Shown here: positions 41,403 through 49,534 of the stretch, piece after piece
How positions within the stretch are numbered: the stretch's first letter is position 1
Layout: every line of letters begins with the position of its first letter
Assembly (NCBI RefSeq): GCF_050483325.1
Contig: NZ_JBCMYF010000042.1
Coordinates: 1-64,000 of the forward strand
Source: Bacillus_P idriensis_A
Lineage (GTDB): Bacteria > Bacillota > Bacilli > Bacillales > Bacillaceae
Direction: 5' to 3'
DNA: 64,000 bases
Notes under the pieces: generated by a model
What the model was told of the DNA's origin: nothing
The model's input: only the letters and a program-made list of their open reading frames with translations
Databases searched by the model: none
Position numbers and translations under genes: made by a program

Positions 41403-42422
41403 ATGGAAGCTTGTTCATTTTGTTATCAATCATTCACCGTTCACGAAACTGGCTTCTTAACATTGAGGACTGCTGATGCTTCAGATGAGCTGTTTCATAT
41501 GGGGTTTTATTTATCAGCAGACAAGTTCGCCCGTTTCCCTTTTTCATCAAAGAATCAACTAAAAGAAATCTTGATGAAAGTAAACCTATTATTTAGCGGC
41601 AGGCAGCTGGATGCAGCCATTGATAAGGTAAAAGAACCTGCACTCTGCCAATTTCACCCCTTGCATGTCATCTATCAGCATGTCATGAATGAGGAAACCG
41701 TAAACCTGATACAGACAGGTGCATTTGTCAGTCATCTTCAGCCAATTTTAAATGCTCAGTCAGGAGAACTGTACGGCTACGAATCGCTGCTCAGATCTTT
41801 AGATCAGGAAATTTCTCCGTATCACCTTTTTCAGACTGCCCAGAAAACCAATATGCAGTCCATCTTGGATAAAAAAGCGAGAGAAGCTGCCATTAAGGCC
41901 CGAGTCAGCCAAATACCCGATGGAATAAAGAGTTTTATCAACTTTCTCCCATCTACCATTTATAATCCGGAATTTTGCTTGAAACACACATTTGATATTG
42001 TAAAAAAATACGATGTCTCACCCGAAGATCTAGTATTTGAGGTTGTGGAAACAGAAAAAATTGAGGATATGAACCATTTGAAAAACATTCTTGATACATA
42101 CCGCAAGAATGGAATGAAAGTAGCTCTTGATGACCTTGGCGCCGGGTTTGCAACACTTGATATTTTGCGTGAGCTTCATCCGGATTTTGTGAAAATCGAC
42201 CGGAATTACATTTCAGATTGCCATGAATGCCTTGAGAAGCAGGACTTTCTTGGAAGCGTCATAAACCTTGGACGCAAATTGAATATTCAAGTTCTCGGGG
42301 AGGGTGTTGAAAAAGAAGAAGAATTTGAATTCCTAAAGGAGCTCGGCATCGATTTAGTTCAGGGATATTTGTTTGGGAAGCCTGCATTGAAACCTGCTGA
42401 ACACCTGGTAAAAGCAATATAA
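41403..42422 (+). CDS. EAL-domain protein with modified signature
   Basis: A 339-residue soluble protein. The N-terminal 90 residues include CSFCYQSF (CxxC) and may bind a metal. An EAL domain follows, about 105-338, with YGYESLLRS in place of xEALxR; the Glu is kept. Other catalytic positions (NFLPSTI, EVVETE, DDLGAG, KIDRN, GEGVE) are present, so phosphodiesterase activity towards c-di-GMP is possible. No GGDEF domain. Monocistronic. Confidence 0.88.
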   Translation: MEACSFCYQSFTVHETGFLTLRTADASDELFHMGFYLSADKFARFPFSSKNQLKEILMKVNLLFSGRQLDAAIDKVKEPALCQFHPLHVIYQHVMNEETVNLIQTGAFVSHLQPILNAQSGELYGYESLLRSLDQEISPYHLFQTAQKTNMQSILDKKAREAAIKARVSQIPDGIKSFINFLPSTIYNPEFCLKHTFDIVKKYDVSPEDLVFEVVETEKIEDMNHLKNILDTYRKNGMKVALDDLGAGFATLDILRELHPDFVKIDRNYISDCHECLEKQDFLGSVINLGRKLNIQVLGEGVEKEEEFEFLKELGIDLVQGYLFGKPALKPAEHLVKAI

Positions 42423-42446
42423 AAAAGCGGGGCATCCCCCGCTTTT
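42423..42446. terminator. Bidirectional terminator
   Basis: AAAAGCGGGG / CCCCCGCTTTT with loop CAT between the convergent EAL and nuclease genes. Confidence 0.92.
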
Positions 42447-43278
42447 ATCTTTTAGAAGCTCTGTATCCAGCTTTAACTGCATCATCCTCGGAACAGAACA
42501 ATTCTTCTTCTTTTGTGACGTCATAATATTGTCCTTCAGGCATATGATAAATCTTGTCACCTGATGAAGAAATATTCCCTTTAATCGTGCAGGCCCCGGA
42601 TGGTGCTTCTTTTGTAGCTTCTGCTTTTTCTTCCTCTTCGTTAAAGCCTTCGTCCTCTGCTGCGTAATTTTCAATGCTCCAGATTCCGATCTCTTTTTTC
42701 TGGGCAGCTTTTTGAAGTTCATAAAACTCATCCACATGCTTCGTATTTGGAGCATAAACATATCCCACACGCGCAAGTCCTTTTTCAATCAGGAGTTTAT
42801 TGAACATCTTGCCGTCAGCATGAAGATAGACAAGCAGCCTGCCATATTTATCTCTTTCCCCTACATCAAGTTCAAGCTTCACCTCTTTGCCCGAAAGAGT
42901 GCTTTTTGCAAAGCTGCTTGCTTCAGGTCCAAACGGCTGGACAGGTTTATTGGGATGAACCGTTTCAGGTGTGTCGACAAGCAGCAGGCGGAGCGTTTCT
43001 TCTTTTCCGTCCACGAGAACTTTGACTGTATCGCCATCAATGACCCTGATTACCTTGGCAGGAATGAAAGTTTCATTTTGAACAGCTGCTTCCTCAGCTG
43101 TGTTCTCTTCTTGTAATGCAGAATTCTCTGTTTCCTTCCTTGCTTCACCCTCATTTGGACGATTTTCTTGTGAAGCTGAATTCTCCTTTTCGTTTTCAGC
43201 AGGAGTTTCATCCATCGTTGTTTCTGAACAGGCTGTTAACATAAAGGCTGCAAAAAACAGCAGGAACCATTTTTTCAT
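42445..43278 (-). CDS. Secreted thermonuclease-like lipoprotein (YncB-like)
   Basis: A 277-residue lipoprotein with lipobox LTAC. A long Glu/Asn/Ala-rich linker (about 18-75) is followed by a staphylococcal-nuclease domain (about 76-195) with IDGDTV, the active-site Arg in ETLRLLLVDTPE, and DKYGRLL. Ca2+-dependent DNA/RNA hydrolysis is expected. A C-terminal domain with CTIKGNISSSGDKIYH is the extracellular module often found with such nucleases. Confidence 0.9.
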   Translation of the reverse strand: MKKWFLLFFAAFMLTACSETTMDETPAENEKENSASQENRPNEGEARKETENSALQEENTAEEAAVQNETFIPAKVIRVIDGDTVKVLVDGKEETLRLLLVDTPETVHPNKPVQPFGPEASSFAKSTLSGKEVKLELDVGERDKYGRLLVYLHADGKMFNKLLIEKGLARVGYVYAPNTKHVDEFYELQKAAQKKEIGIWSIENYAAEDEGFNEEEEKAEATKEAPSGACTIKGNISSSGDKIYHMPEGQYYDVTKEEELFCSEDDAVKAGYRASKR

Positions 43279-43304
43279 TTTCTTTCTCCCTTTTACTTCT
43301 CAAA

Positions 43305-43343
43305 AATCAAACCGCACGAAATTCTTGCATGTGCGGTTTGATT
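43305..43343 (-). terminator. Hairpin between the peptidase and nuclease genes
   Basis: 12-bp stem AATCAAACCGCA / TGCGGTTTGATT, in line with termination of the leftward peptidase gene; on the minus strand it is followed by a mixed T-rich segment. Confidence 0.75.
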
Positions 43344-43365
43344 CGATGCTTTATTTATTATCTGT

Positions 43366-44469
43366 CTATTTAATGATTTGTAGCTCTTTAGGGAACTTAG
43401 TCAGTGTTTCATGACCTGTATCCGTTATATACACGTCATCCTCGATGCGGACGCCGCCGATTTCAGGAACGTAGATGCCTGGTTCAATTGTATAAACCAT
43501 GCCTTCTTGAAGGAGATCATGATTCGTATGGCTCATCGACGGAAATTCATGCACACTAATACCAAGGCCATGTCCCAATCGGTGAGGGAAGTAATCGCCG
43601 TAACCAGCATTTGTGATAACATCGCGTGCAATTTGATCCAATTCCCCGATTCTCGTTCCTGGTTTGCTTGCTTCCAGCGCTTTTAATTGAGCTTCAAGCA
43701 CAGTATGATAGATTTCTTTTTGCTTATCACTGATTGATTGATAAGCAAACGTACGCGTAATGTCTGAGCAGTAGCCATCAAGCACAACACCAAGATCAAA
43801 TAAAACGAAGTCTCCTGATTTTAAGGCAGACAAGCCAGGATTGCCATGCGGCTGCCCTGATTTTTCACCGAACAGAACCATCGTAGAAAAGGACATTTCG
43901 CGAATTCCTTTTCGTTTTAGTTCATATTCGATTTTTGCAAGAACGTCCATTTCACTGACGCCTGATTGTAAAGCCTGAACACCTACTTCAACGCCGAAAT
44001 CTGCAAGCGCTGCTGCCTGCTTTAAGATCTGAAGCTCTTTATCGTCTTTAATCAGCCGCAATTGATTCATGATTTCCTCCGCTGAAACAAGCTCTGCCCC
44101 AGTCAGTATGGTTTGAAGCTCCTCCGCGCGGGCAAAGGATAGAAGTTCTTTTTCAACCGCTGCTTTTTTCACGTCCTGCTGTCCTCTTTCAGCAATGGCA
44201 TCTTTTACTTTGTCCCATGGATTTTCGTGATCGGCATAACCGATGATTTCTCCGTCAAAACCTGCTGATTTCGCTTGGGAAACTTCCATTCCCGGACAGA
44301 TAAAAAACGGCTCTTCTTCTTTAAAAACAAATAAACCCATCAGTCTTTCATGGGGATTTGTGTGAAAGTTCGTTAAGTAGAAAATGTTTTCTGTTGATGA
44401 AATAAACGCAGCATCTGTATCCTGCTGCTTCAGCCAGTCTGTAAGCTTAGTTAATCTTGCTTTTTGCAT
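43366..44469 (-). CDS. Xaa-Pro aminopeptidase/dipeptidase (M24B, YkvY-like)
   Basis: A 367-residue metallopeptidase of the pita-bread fold. The creatinase-like N-terminal domain covers about 1-125. The C-terminal catalytic domain has metal ligands in FDLGVVLDGYCSDITRT (two Asp), HRLGHGLGISVHE (His), TIEPGIY (Glu) and VRIEDDV (Glu), all intact. It removes N-terminal residues before proline. ATG 44469 is chosen because AAGGAGAG precedes it. Confidence 0.93.
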   Translation of the reverse strand: MQKARLTKLTDWLKQQDTDAAFISSTENIFYLTNFHTNPHERLMGLFVFKEEEPFFICPGMEVSQAKSAGFDGEIIGYADHENPWDKVKDAIAERGQQDVKKAAVEKELLSFARAEELQTILTGAELVSAEEIMNQLRLIKDDKELQILKQAAALADFGVEVGVQALQSGVSEMDVLAKIEYELKRKGIREMSFSTMVLFGEKSGQPHGNPGLSALKSGDFVLFDLGVVLDGYCSDITRTFAYQSISDKQKEIYHTVLEAQLKALEASKPGTRIGELDQIARDVITNAGYGDYFPHRLGHGLGISVHEFPSMSHTNHDLLQEGMVYTIEPGIYVPEIGGVRIEDDVYITDTGHETLTKFPKELQIIK

Positions 44470-44505
44470 GCAATCTCTCTCCTTCATCTGCATAAGTCTT
44501 CTCTA

Positions 44506-45039
44506 TCATACGCCAAATTCATCAGAACTTAAAGAAGAGTGACGGACTTCTTCAGAAATGCGTCCTGCTTTTTTCTTTTGCAGAACCCGGCTTAGCCTGA
44601 TTCGGTTATAGCGCTGAATCAGAATAAACGGACTATTAAACGCGAAAGCATACAGGACATTAAATAAAGCGGCCAGAGGCGTGTTCCAAATAAAAAAGAA
44701 AAGACAAGGGACAAGCTGCAGCCAGTGTGAGAACTCGCCTCTTTTTGTTTCAAGAAGAAATCTCTCCATCTCGGACCTTTCCTTTCCTGTCAAAGCTTGT
44801 TTTGAAAAACCGCCTTTAAACAGATTTCCCGCTTCCGGCAGACGGTCCTTCCATTTTCTAATTTGGATTTTTTCATAGAATATGCCTGACCGCTCCCAGT
44901 TGTATACTGCAAATATCCTGTTGAACTTACCTATGAAATTCTCACTCATTCTTACGGAAAAAAACGAAACAGAAAGATGAATCAAAAGCCACGCAGCCAT
45001 ATTTATGAATAGAACAGCAGCAAGATTTAATTCAATCAT
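44506..45039 (-). CDS. crtO: CrtO-like glycosyl-diaponeurosporenoate acyltransferase
   Basis: A 177-residue membrane protein that closely resembles Staphylococcus CrtO, the acyltransferase of the last staphyloxanthin step (transfer of a fatty acyl group to the sugar of the carotenoid). Diagnostic shared stretches are IRKWKDRLPEAG, ETKRGEFSHW and IQRYNRIRLSR. Four hydrophobic segments. Its ATG overlaps the TGA stop of the glycosyltransferase gene. Membrane location is expected. Confidence 0.85.
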   Translation of the reverse strand: MIELNLAAVLFINMAAWLLIHLSVSFFSVRMSENFIGKFNRIFAVYNWERSGIFYEKIQIRKWKDRLPEAGNLFKGGFSKQALTGKERSEMERFLLETKRGEFSHWLQLVPCLFFFIWNTPLAALFNVLYAFAFNSPFILIQRYNRIRLSRVLQKKKAGRISEEVRHSSLSSDEFGV

Positions 45040-46139
45040 TTTGCATTTTCACGGATAATAATGTTCCGTCCTTTCCATACAGCAGATTTCCTGATGAATG
45101 TTTTCCAAAGGGATACGAGAAAAACAGCCATAAAAAAGAGAGCGTGCACCGGAAAAAAACAGACTGTCCAAATGCTGAACCGTCCTATTTCTTTAACCGC
45201 AATCCAAATTTGAAGCACAGCGGCGATATACAGCAGCACATATAAAAACCACCATTTGCTGAAAAGCACACCGGTTTCTGTAAAAAAACTCAAACATCCT
45301 GTCAGCCAGATGATAATGGGCAAAAGCACATGCCATTTTGCAGCTTTAGCACCGCTGGCAAAGGTTTTGCTGAAGCCGCGCATGAGCGACACCACTCCAT
45401 CAGGATACATTCTCATGGAGATCGCCCCTTTTCCGCCTGCACAATATACAGGTGCGCCTTGTTCACGAACATGCTCCGCAAATGCCATATTTTCAACTAC
45501 TTTGTTTTTAACGGCTTCATGCCCTCCCCATTCAAAGTAGTCCTTTTTCGTACAAATCATGCACTGACCAAACCCTCCGGCCGATCTTCCTTTTCCCTGC
45601 AGGATATGAAAAGCGCTTGTTGCCGCAAACGTAACGAGGTGAAAAAAAGCAGAAAACGATTCATATGGTTTTCGTGTGATGTGATAAGGGTGAACAGACA
45701 AAACACCTTCTGCTCCCTGTTTTAAAAATGCGGCAGCAGACTGAGCTGCTCCGTTCTGTTCAAAGAAAGCATCAGCATCAATGAACATGAGCCATTCTCC
45801 TTTTGCTTGCTCAGCTCCAGTGAAGCATGCCCATGATTTCCCAAGCCAGCCCGGCGGCAATTCTTTTGCCGCTATTACTCTCGCGCCTAAAGATGCCGCG
45901 ATATCAGCTGTTTTATCTTCAGATCCGTCATCTACAACTATGATTTCACAAATTTCCTGCTTTTCGTTTTCCAATGATGTTATGAGTCTGCTTATATTTT
46001 TTTCTTCGTTTCTTGCAGGATTGATAATAGACAGTCTGCTGAGTGCTTCTCGCCCATCATCATTTTGTCCGCTCTGAAGCGATGGGATTTTATATAAAAG
46101 CATGAGTCCTGCAAGAATTCCGATGATTATTGAAATCAT
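45036..46139 (-). CDS. crtQ: CrtQ-like carotenoid glycosyltransferase
   Basis: A 367-residue GT2-family enzyme with an N-terminal membrane helix, catalytic domain with VDDGSEDKT, the metal motif DADAFF, and a Q/R-x-x-R/W region (QGAEGVLSVHP...), and two or three C-terminal helices. Staphylococcal CrtQ adds glucose to 4,4'-diaponeurosporenoate. It forms an overlapping operon with the crtO-like gene. Divergent from the desaturase. Confidence 0.8.
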   Translation of the reverse strand: MISIIIGILAGLMLLYKIPSLQSGQNDDGREALSRLSIINPARNEEKNISRLITSLENEKQEICEIIVVDDGSEDKTADIAASLGARVIAAKELPPGWLGKSWACFTGAEQAKGEWLMFIDADAFFEQNGAAQSAAAFLKQGAEGVLSVHPYHITRKPYESFSAFFHLVTFAATSAFHILQGKGRSAGGFGQCMICTKKDYFEWGGHEAVKNKVVENMAFAEHVREQGAPVYCAGGKGAISMRMYPDGVVSLMRGFSKTFASGAKAAKWHVLLPIIIWLTGCLSFFTETGVLFSKWWFLYVLLYIAAVLQIWIAVKEIGRFSIWTVCFFPVHALFFMAVFLVSLWKTFIRKSAVWKGRNIIIRENAK

Positions 46140-46221
46140 AAAGACGCCACTCTTTCTTATTCATTTGCCCTGCTGCTCCCGCTTCCCTGTTATAGAAAAA
46201 ATCGAACAGGGCAGAATGGTT

Positions 46222-46243
46222 TGCAGAATAAACATATTCTGCA
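46222..46243. promoter_or_regulatory. Palindromic operator candidate in the carotenoid divergent promoter region
   Basis: TGCAGAATA-AACA-TATTCTGCA, perfect 9-bp arms with a 4-base spacer. It lies 41 bases before the TTG of the desaturase and about 80 bases before the glycosyltransferase start. A partial half-site GCAGAAT occurs at 46211. It could be a repressor operator or an mRNA hairpin. Confidence 0.5.
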
Positions 46244-46283
46244 GTTTAGACATAAAAGGACAATCTCATAAGGAGGCATTCTT

Positions 46284-47804
46284 TTGAAAAAGAAAGTGAT
46301 TATTGTTGGAGGCGGACTCGGTGGCCTCTCTGCAGCTATCAGGCTTTGTGCAGACGGATATGAGGTAACGGTTGTTGAAAAAGGTGAACGCGTGGGCGGC
46401 AAATTAAACATGCGCGGCGGACTCGGCTATACATTTGATACGGGACCTTCCATTCTGACGATGCCCTGGGTGCTTGAAAAACTGTTTAAAAGTGCTGACC
46501 GCAGTCTTGCGGATTATCTCACCATCAAGAGAGTTGAGCCCGGCTGGAGAACATTCTATGAAGACGGTACAACCATTGATTTAACAAGCGATTTGCCTGC
46601 TATGCTTGAGGAATTAAAAAAAGTTTCAGAAGAAGATGCAAACGAATTCTTTGATTACCTGCAGTATTGCAGTAAAATGTATGAGTACAGCATGAAAAGC
46701 TTCTACAGCAAAAGCCTTTCTGGACTAAATGATCTTAGGTCCCTCCACAGTGTGAAAGAACTGCTGCAGATGGAACCATTAAAATCAATGGAAGGCGTTA
46801 CAAGAAAACACTTTAAAAATAAAAAAATCAGGCAGCTTTTCAACTTCCTGATTATGTATATTGGCTCCTCTCCCTATCATGCACCTGCTGTCCTCTCTCA
46901 GCTTACGCATGTACAGCTGGGACTTGGCGTTCACTATGTCGAGGGGGGCATGTATAAAATCGCACTTGCCATGAATAAGCTTCTTCATGAACTTGGCGCT
47001 GAAATCATGCTCAATACTAAAGTGGAGCGCATCCTAACAAATGGAAAAAAAGCTTCCGGAGTAGAGCTTGAAAATGGAAGACTTCTTGAAGCAGATCTTA
47101 TTGTATCGAATCTTGAAGCTATTCCTGCGTACCGTACTCTTTTTAATGAAAGCCCTCAATCGCAGCAGAAAGCAGCTGAGCTTCAAAAATATGAACCAAC
47201 TGTCTCAGGTCTTGTTATGCTGCTCGGTGTAAACAAAACATATGACAATCTTGCCCATCACAATTTCTTTTTCTCGGAAAATCCGGAAGAAGAGTTTCAG
47301 CAAATCTTTAATGAAGGCAAACTAGCGGACGATCCGACTGTGTATGTCGGAATCTCTTCAAAATCAGACTCTGCTCAAGCTCCTGAAGGAAAAGAAAATC
47401 TCTTCGTGCTGACGCATGTTCCTCCGCTTAAAGAAGGAGAAAACTGGGAATTCAGAAAAGAAACGTACCGGGAACTCATCTTATCAAAACTGGAGCGCAT
47501 GGGAATTCCTGATTTAAGAAAGCATATTGAGTTTGAATATACCTTTACTCCAAACGATTTAGAGCGCCTATACGGGGCTAATGGCGGCTCGATCTACGGT
47601 GTTGTCACAGACCGAAAGAAAAATGGCGGATTCAAAATCCCGAGCAAAAGCACCATGCTTGAAAATCTTTATTTTGTAGGCGGATCCACTCATCCAGGCG
47701 GCGGTGTTCCTATGGTCACCCTCTCAGGTCAGCTCACAGCTGATTTAATTGCTGAACATGAAAAGGATCTGAGGGTAAATAAAGAAGAGAAGGAAATTTC
47801 ATAA
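46284..47804 (+). CDS. Carotenoid desaturase/oxygenase (CrtN/CrtP family)
   Basis: A 506-residue FAD-dependent phytoene-desaturase-type enzyme. The N-terminal dinucleotide loop GGGLGGLSAA is followed by GGKLN and by a C-terminal GGSTHPGGGVPMV, as in CrtN, CrtP and CrtI. By context it is either the desaturase of diapophytoene (CrtN) or the terminal oxidase (CrtP/CrtNb); motifs alone do not separate the two. The start is TTG after AAGGAGG. A terminator follows. Confidence 0.82.
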   Translation: MKKKVIIVGGGLGGLSAAIRLCADGYEVTVVEKGERVGGKLNMRGGLGYTFDTGPSILTMPWVLEKLFKSADRSLADYLTIKRVEPGWRTFYEDGTTIDLTSDLPAMLEELKKVSEEDANEFFDYLQYCSKMYEYSMKSFYSKSLSGLNDLRSLHSVKELLQMEPLKSMEGVTRKHFKNKKIRQLFNFLIMYIGSSPYHAPAVLSQLTHVQLGLGVHYVEGGMYKIALAMNKLLHELGAEIMLNTKVERILTNGKKASGVELENGRLLEADLIVSNLEAIPAYRTLFNESPQSQQKAAELQKYEPTVSGLVMLLGVNKTYDNLAHHNFFFSENPEEEFQQIFNEGKLADDPTVYVGISSKSDSAQAPEGKENLFVLTHVPPLKEGENWEFRKETYRELILSKLERMGIPDLRKHIEFEYTFTPNDLERLYGANGGSIYGVVTDRKKNGGFKIPSKSTMLENLYFVGGSTHPGGGVPMVTLSGQLTADLIAEHEKDLRVNKEEKEIS

Positions 47805-47872
47805 TGATAGAAAAGCGCAAGCTCTGAAGCTTAACACCAATGCGCAAAATTTCTTTCCTCATATTGCTTAAA

Positions 47873-47906
47873 AGAAGGATAAGATCGTCTCTTATCCTTC
47901 TTTTTC
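47873..47906 (+). terminator. Terminator of the carotenoid desaturase gene
   Basis: Perfect 11-bp stem AGAAGGATAAG / CTTATCCTTCT plus T6. It lies directly upstream of the next gene's binding site, so the second glycosyltransferase may depend on read-through. Confidence 0.88.
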
Positions 47907-47929
47907 AATCTATTAAAAGGAGAATGCCT

Positions 47930-49045
47930 ATGCTTATTTATCAGTTGGTCCTGCTTCTTCTTTTAGCGTGGACAGTCTTCAATTCATTTTTTATGCCAAA
48001 GTTAAAATCCGGCAGCACTACCAAAAAACCGCTTGTTTCGATTCTTATTCCCTTGCGCAATGAAGAACGCAATGCACGAGGCCTTGTTCATTCTTTACTG
48101 GGACTAACCTATCCAAATTTGGAGTTCATCCTGCTTGATGATCAATCCGCTGATCAGACAAAAGAAATCCTCCTCTCTGAAACAAAACATGATGACCGTT
48201 TCATCATTTGTTCCGGTACGGAGCTGCCAGAAGGATGGTCGGGAAAAGTCCATGCATGTCATCAATTAAGCCTCATCGCAAATGGAGATTATTATTTATT
48301 TTTAGATGCTGATGTAAGAGTTCATAAAAACACGATTGAAAGCTCCCTTTCTCTTATGAAAGAGAAGAAAGCTGCCATGCTTTCAGGTTTTCCCCGCTTT
48401 CCAGTCAAATTTGTGCTTGAAAAGCTGCTAGTTCCAATGCAGCATTTTCTGATTTATTTTCACCTTCCGCTCTTTTTTGCCAATAACACATCAATGGTTT
48501 CAGCATCTGCTGCACATGGAGCGTTTATGATGTTTGAAAAAAAAGCCTACAAACAATTTGGCGGCCATGCAGCCATTAAAGATTCCATCGTAGATGATGT
48601 TGCGCTTGCAAGAACGGCTAAAAAGAATCAGCATCGCGTCCTCCTCGCAAATGTCACAGACTTTGTGACGTGCTATATGTATAACAGTAACAAAGAAGTA
48701 TGGGATGGCTTCAAGAAAAATATTTTTCCGGGATTTGGACGTTCAATCCTCATCGTCATCCTGTTTACCTTTTTTTATAGTATGTTTTTTATTTTCCCGT
48801 TTTTATTAGCCATTTACGGCATTTATTCCTTGATATCATCCAAAGAGTTTCTGTTTTTTACCTTTATTCCGCTATTGCTTATTATCTTGCAAAAAGCATT
48901 TATCGATTTTCGCAGCGGGCAAAAAATCAGCCTATCGTTCGCGGTTTCATTTTCAGCATTAGCTTTTCTTATCCTGCTGTATTCCTCAATGATTGCTTCT
49001 TTCAAAAAATGCGGATACAGCTGGAAAGGCAGAACCTATCAGTAA
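47930..49045 (+). CDS. GT2-family glycosyltransferase (second, CrtQ-like)
   Basis: A 371-residue enzyme that is distantly homologous to the CrtQ-like protein at 45036: N-terminal helix, VSILIPLRNEERN, LLDDQSADQT, FLDADVRVHK, and three C-terminal membrane helices. It may decorate the carotenoid. ATG 47930 is chosen because AAAAGGAG is seven bases upstream; a longer frame to 47840 would include the terminator. Confidence 0.8.
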   Translation: MLIYQLVLLLLLAWTVFNSFFMPKLKSGSTTKKPLVSILIPLRNEERNARGLVHSLLGLTYPNLEFILLDDQSADQTKEILLSETKHDDRFIICSGTELPEGWSGKVHACHQLSLIANGDYYLFLDADVRVHKNTIESSLSLMKEKKAAMLSGFPRFPVKFVLEKLLVPMQHFLIYFHLPLFFANNTSMVSASAAHGAFMMFEKKAYKQFGGHAAIKDSIVDDVALARTAKKNQHRVLLANVTDFVTCYMYNSNKEVWDGFKKNIFPGFGRSILIVILFTFFYSMFFIFPFLLAIYGIYSLISSKEFLFFTFIPLLLIILQKAFIDFRSGQKISLSFAVSFSALAFLILLYSSMIASFKKCGYSWKGRTYQ

Positions 49046-49143
49046 TAGTTTTATAGTTTCTGCACATCCAACTCTCTGGAAAGGTTTACCTTCATTCTAA
49101 AGGGGAATGTAACAAATAACTTTATCAGGAGGTGCAGGAAAAA

Positions 49144-49479
49144 ATGTCAAACCATCAAGTAAAAGACGATTCCATTCAAACAGAAAAGATTGAGAAAAAA
49201 CTAGATTCTATGAATAATGAGAAAATGGAAGCGATTCTTCGGGATTTCGAAGAGTTCAAATCGTATTTAGGTGAAAAAGTGGAAGCAGGAAAACGTTTAG
49301 GTTTAAGCGATGAAATGCTTGCCAAAGGCGCCGAGAAAGTGGCAAACTATCTGGCTAATAACGTTGAACCGCGAAACAGCGAAGAGAATTTATTGAATGA
49401 ACTATGGAAAGTCGGTAATGATGAAGAAAGACATTTCCTTGCCCATATGCTCGTGAAATTAGCCAATGATGCCAATTAG
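49144..49479 (+). CDS. DUF3243 (YmfJ-like) protein
   Basis: A 111-residue soluble helical protein. Its C-terminal 80 residues closely follow B. subtilis YmfJ: SYLGEKVEAGKRLGLS, VANYLANNVEPRN and LAHMLVKLA. The N-terminal 30 residues are a charged extension. ATG 49144 follows AGGAGG. Function unknown. Confidence 0.85.
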   Translation: MSNHQVKDDSIQTEKIEKKLDSMNNEKMEAILRDFEEFKSYLGEKVEAGKRLGLSDEMLAKGAEKVANYLANNVEPRNSEENLLNELWKVGNDEERHFLAHMLVKLANDAN

Positions 49480-49501
49480 GATAAAATCATAGGTCCATAG
49501 A

Positions 49502-49534
49502 AAAAAATCCATCCTGTGACGGATGGATTTTTTC
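49502..49534. terminator. Bidirectional terminator
   Basis: AAAAATCCATCC / GGATGGATTTTTT with loop TGTGAC between convergent genes. Confidence 0.93.

Noticed and set aside
42354..42788. 144-codon open frame on the minus strand
   Set aside because: Lies across the nuclease gene and the bidirectional terminator in a different frame; composition is not protein-like.
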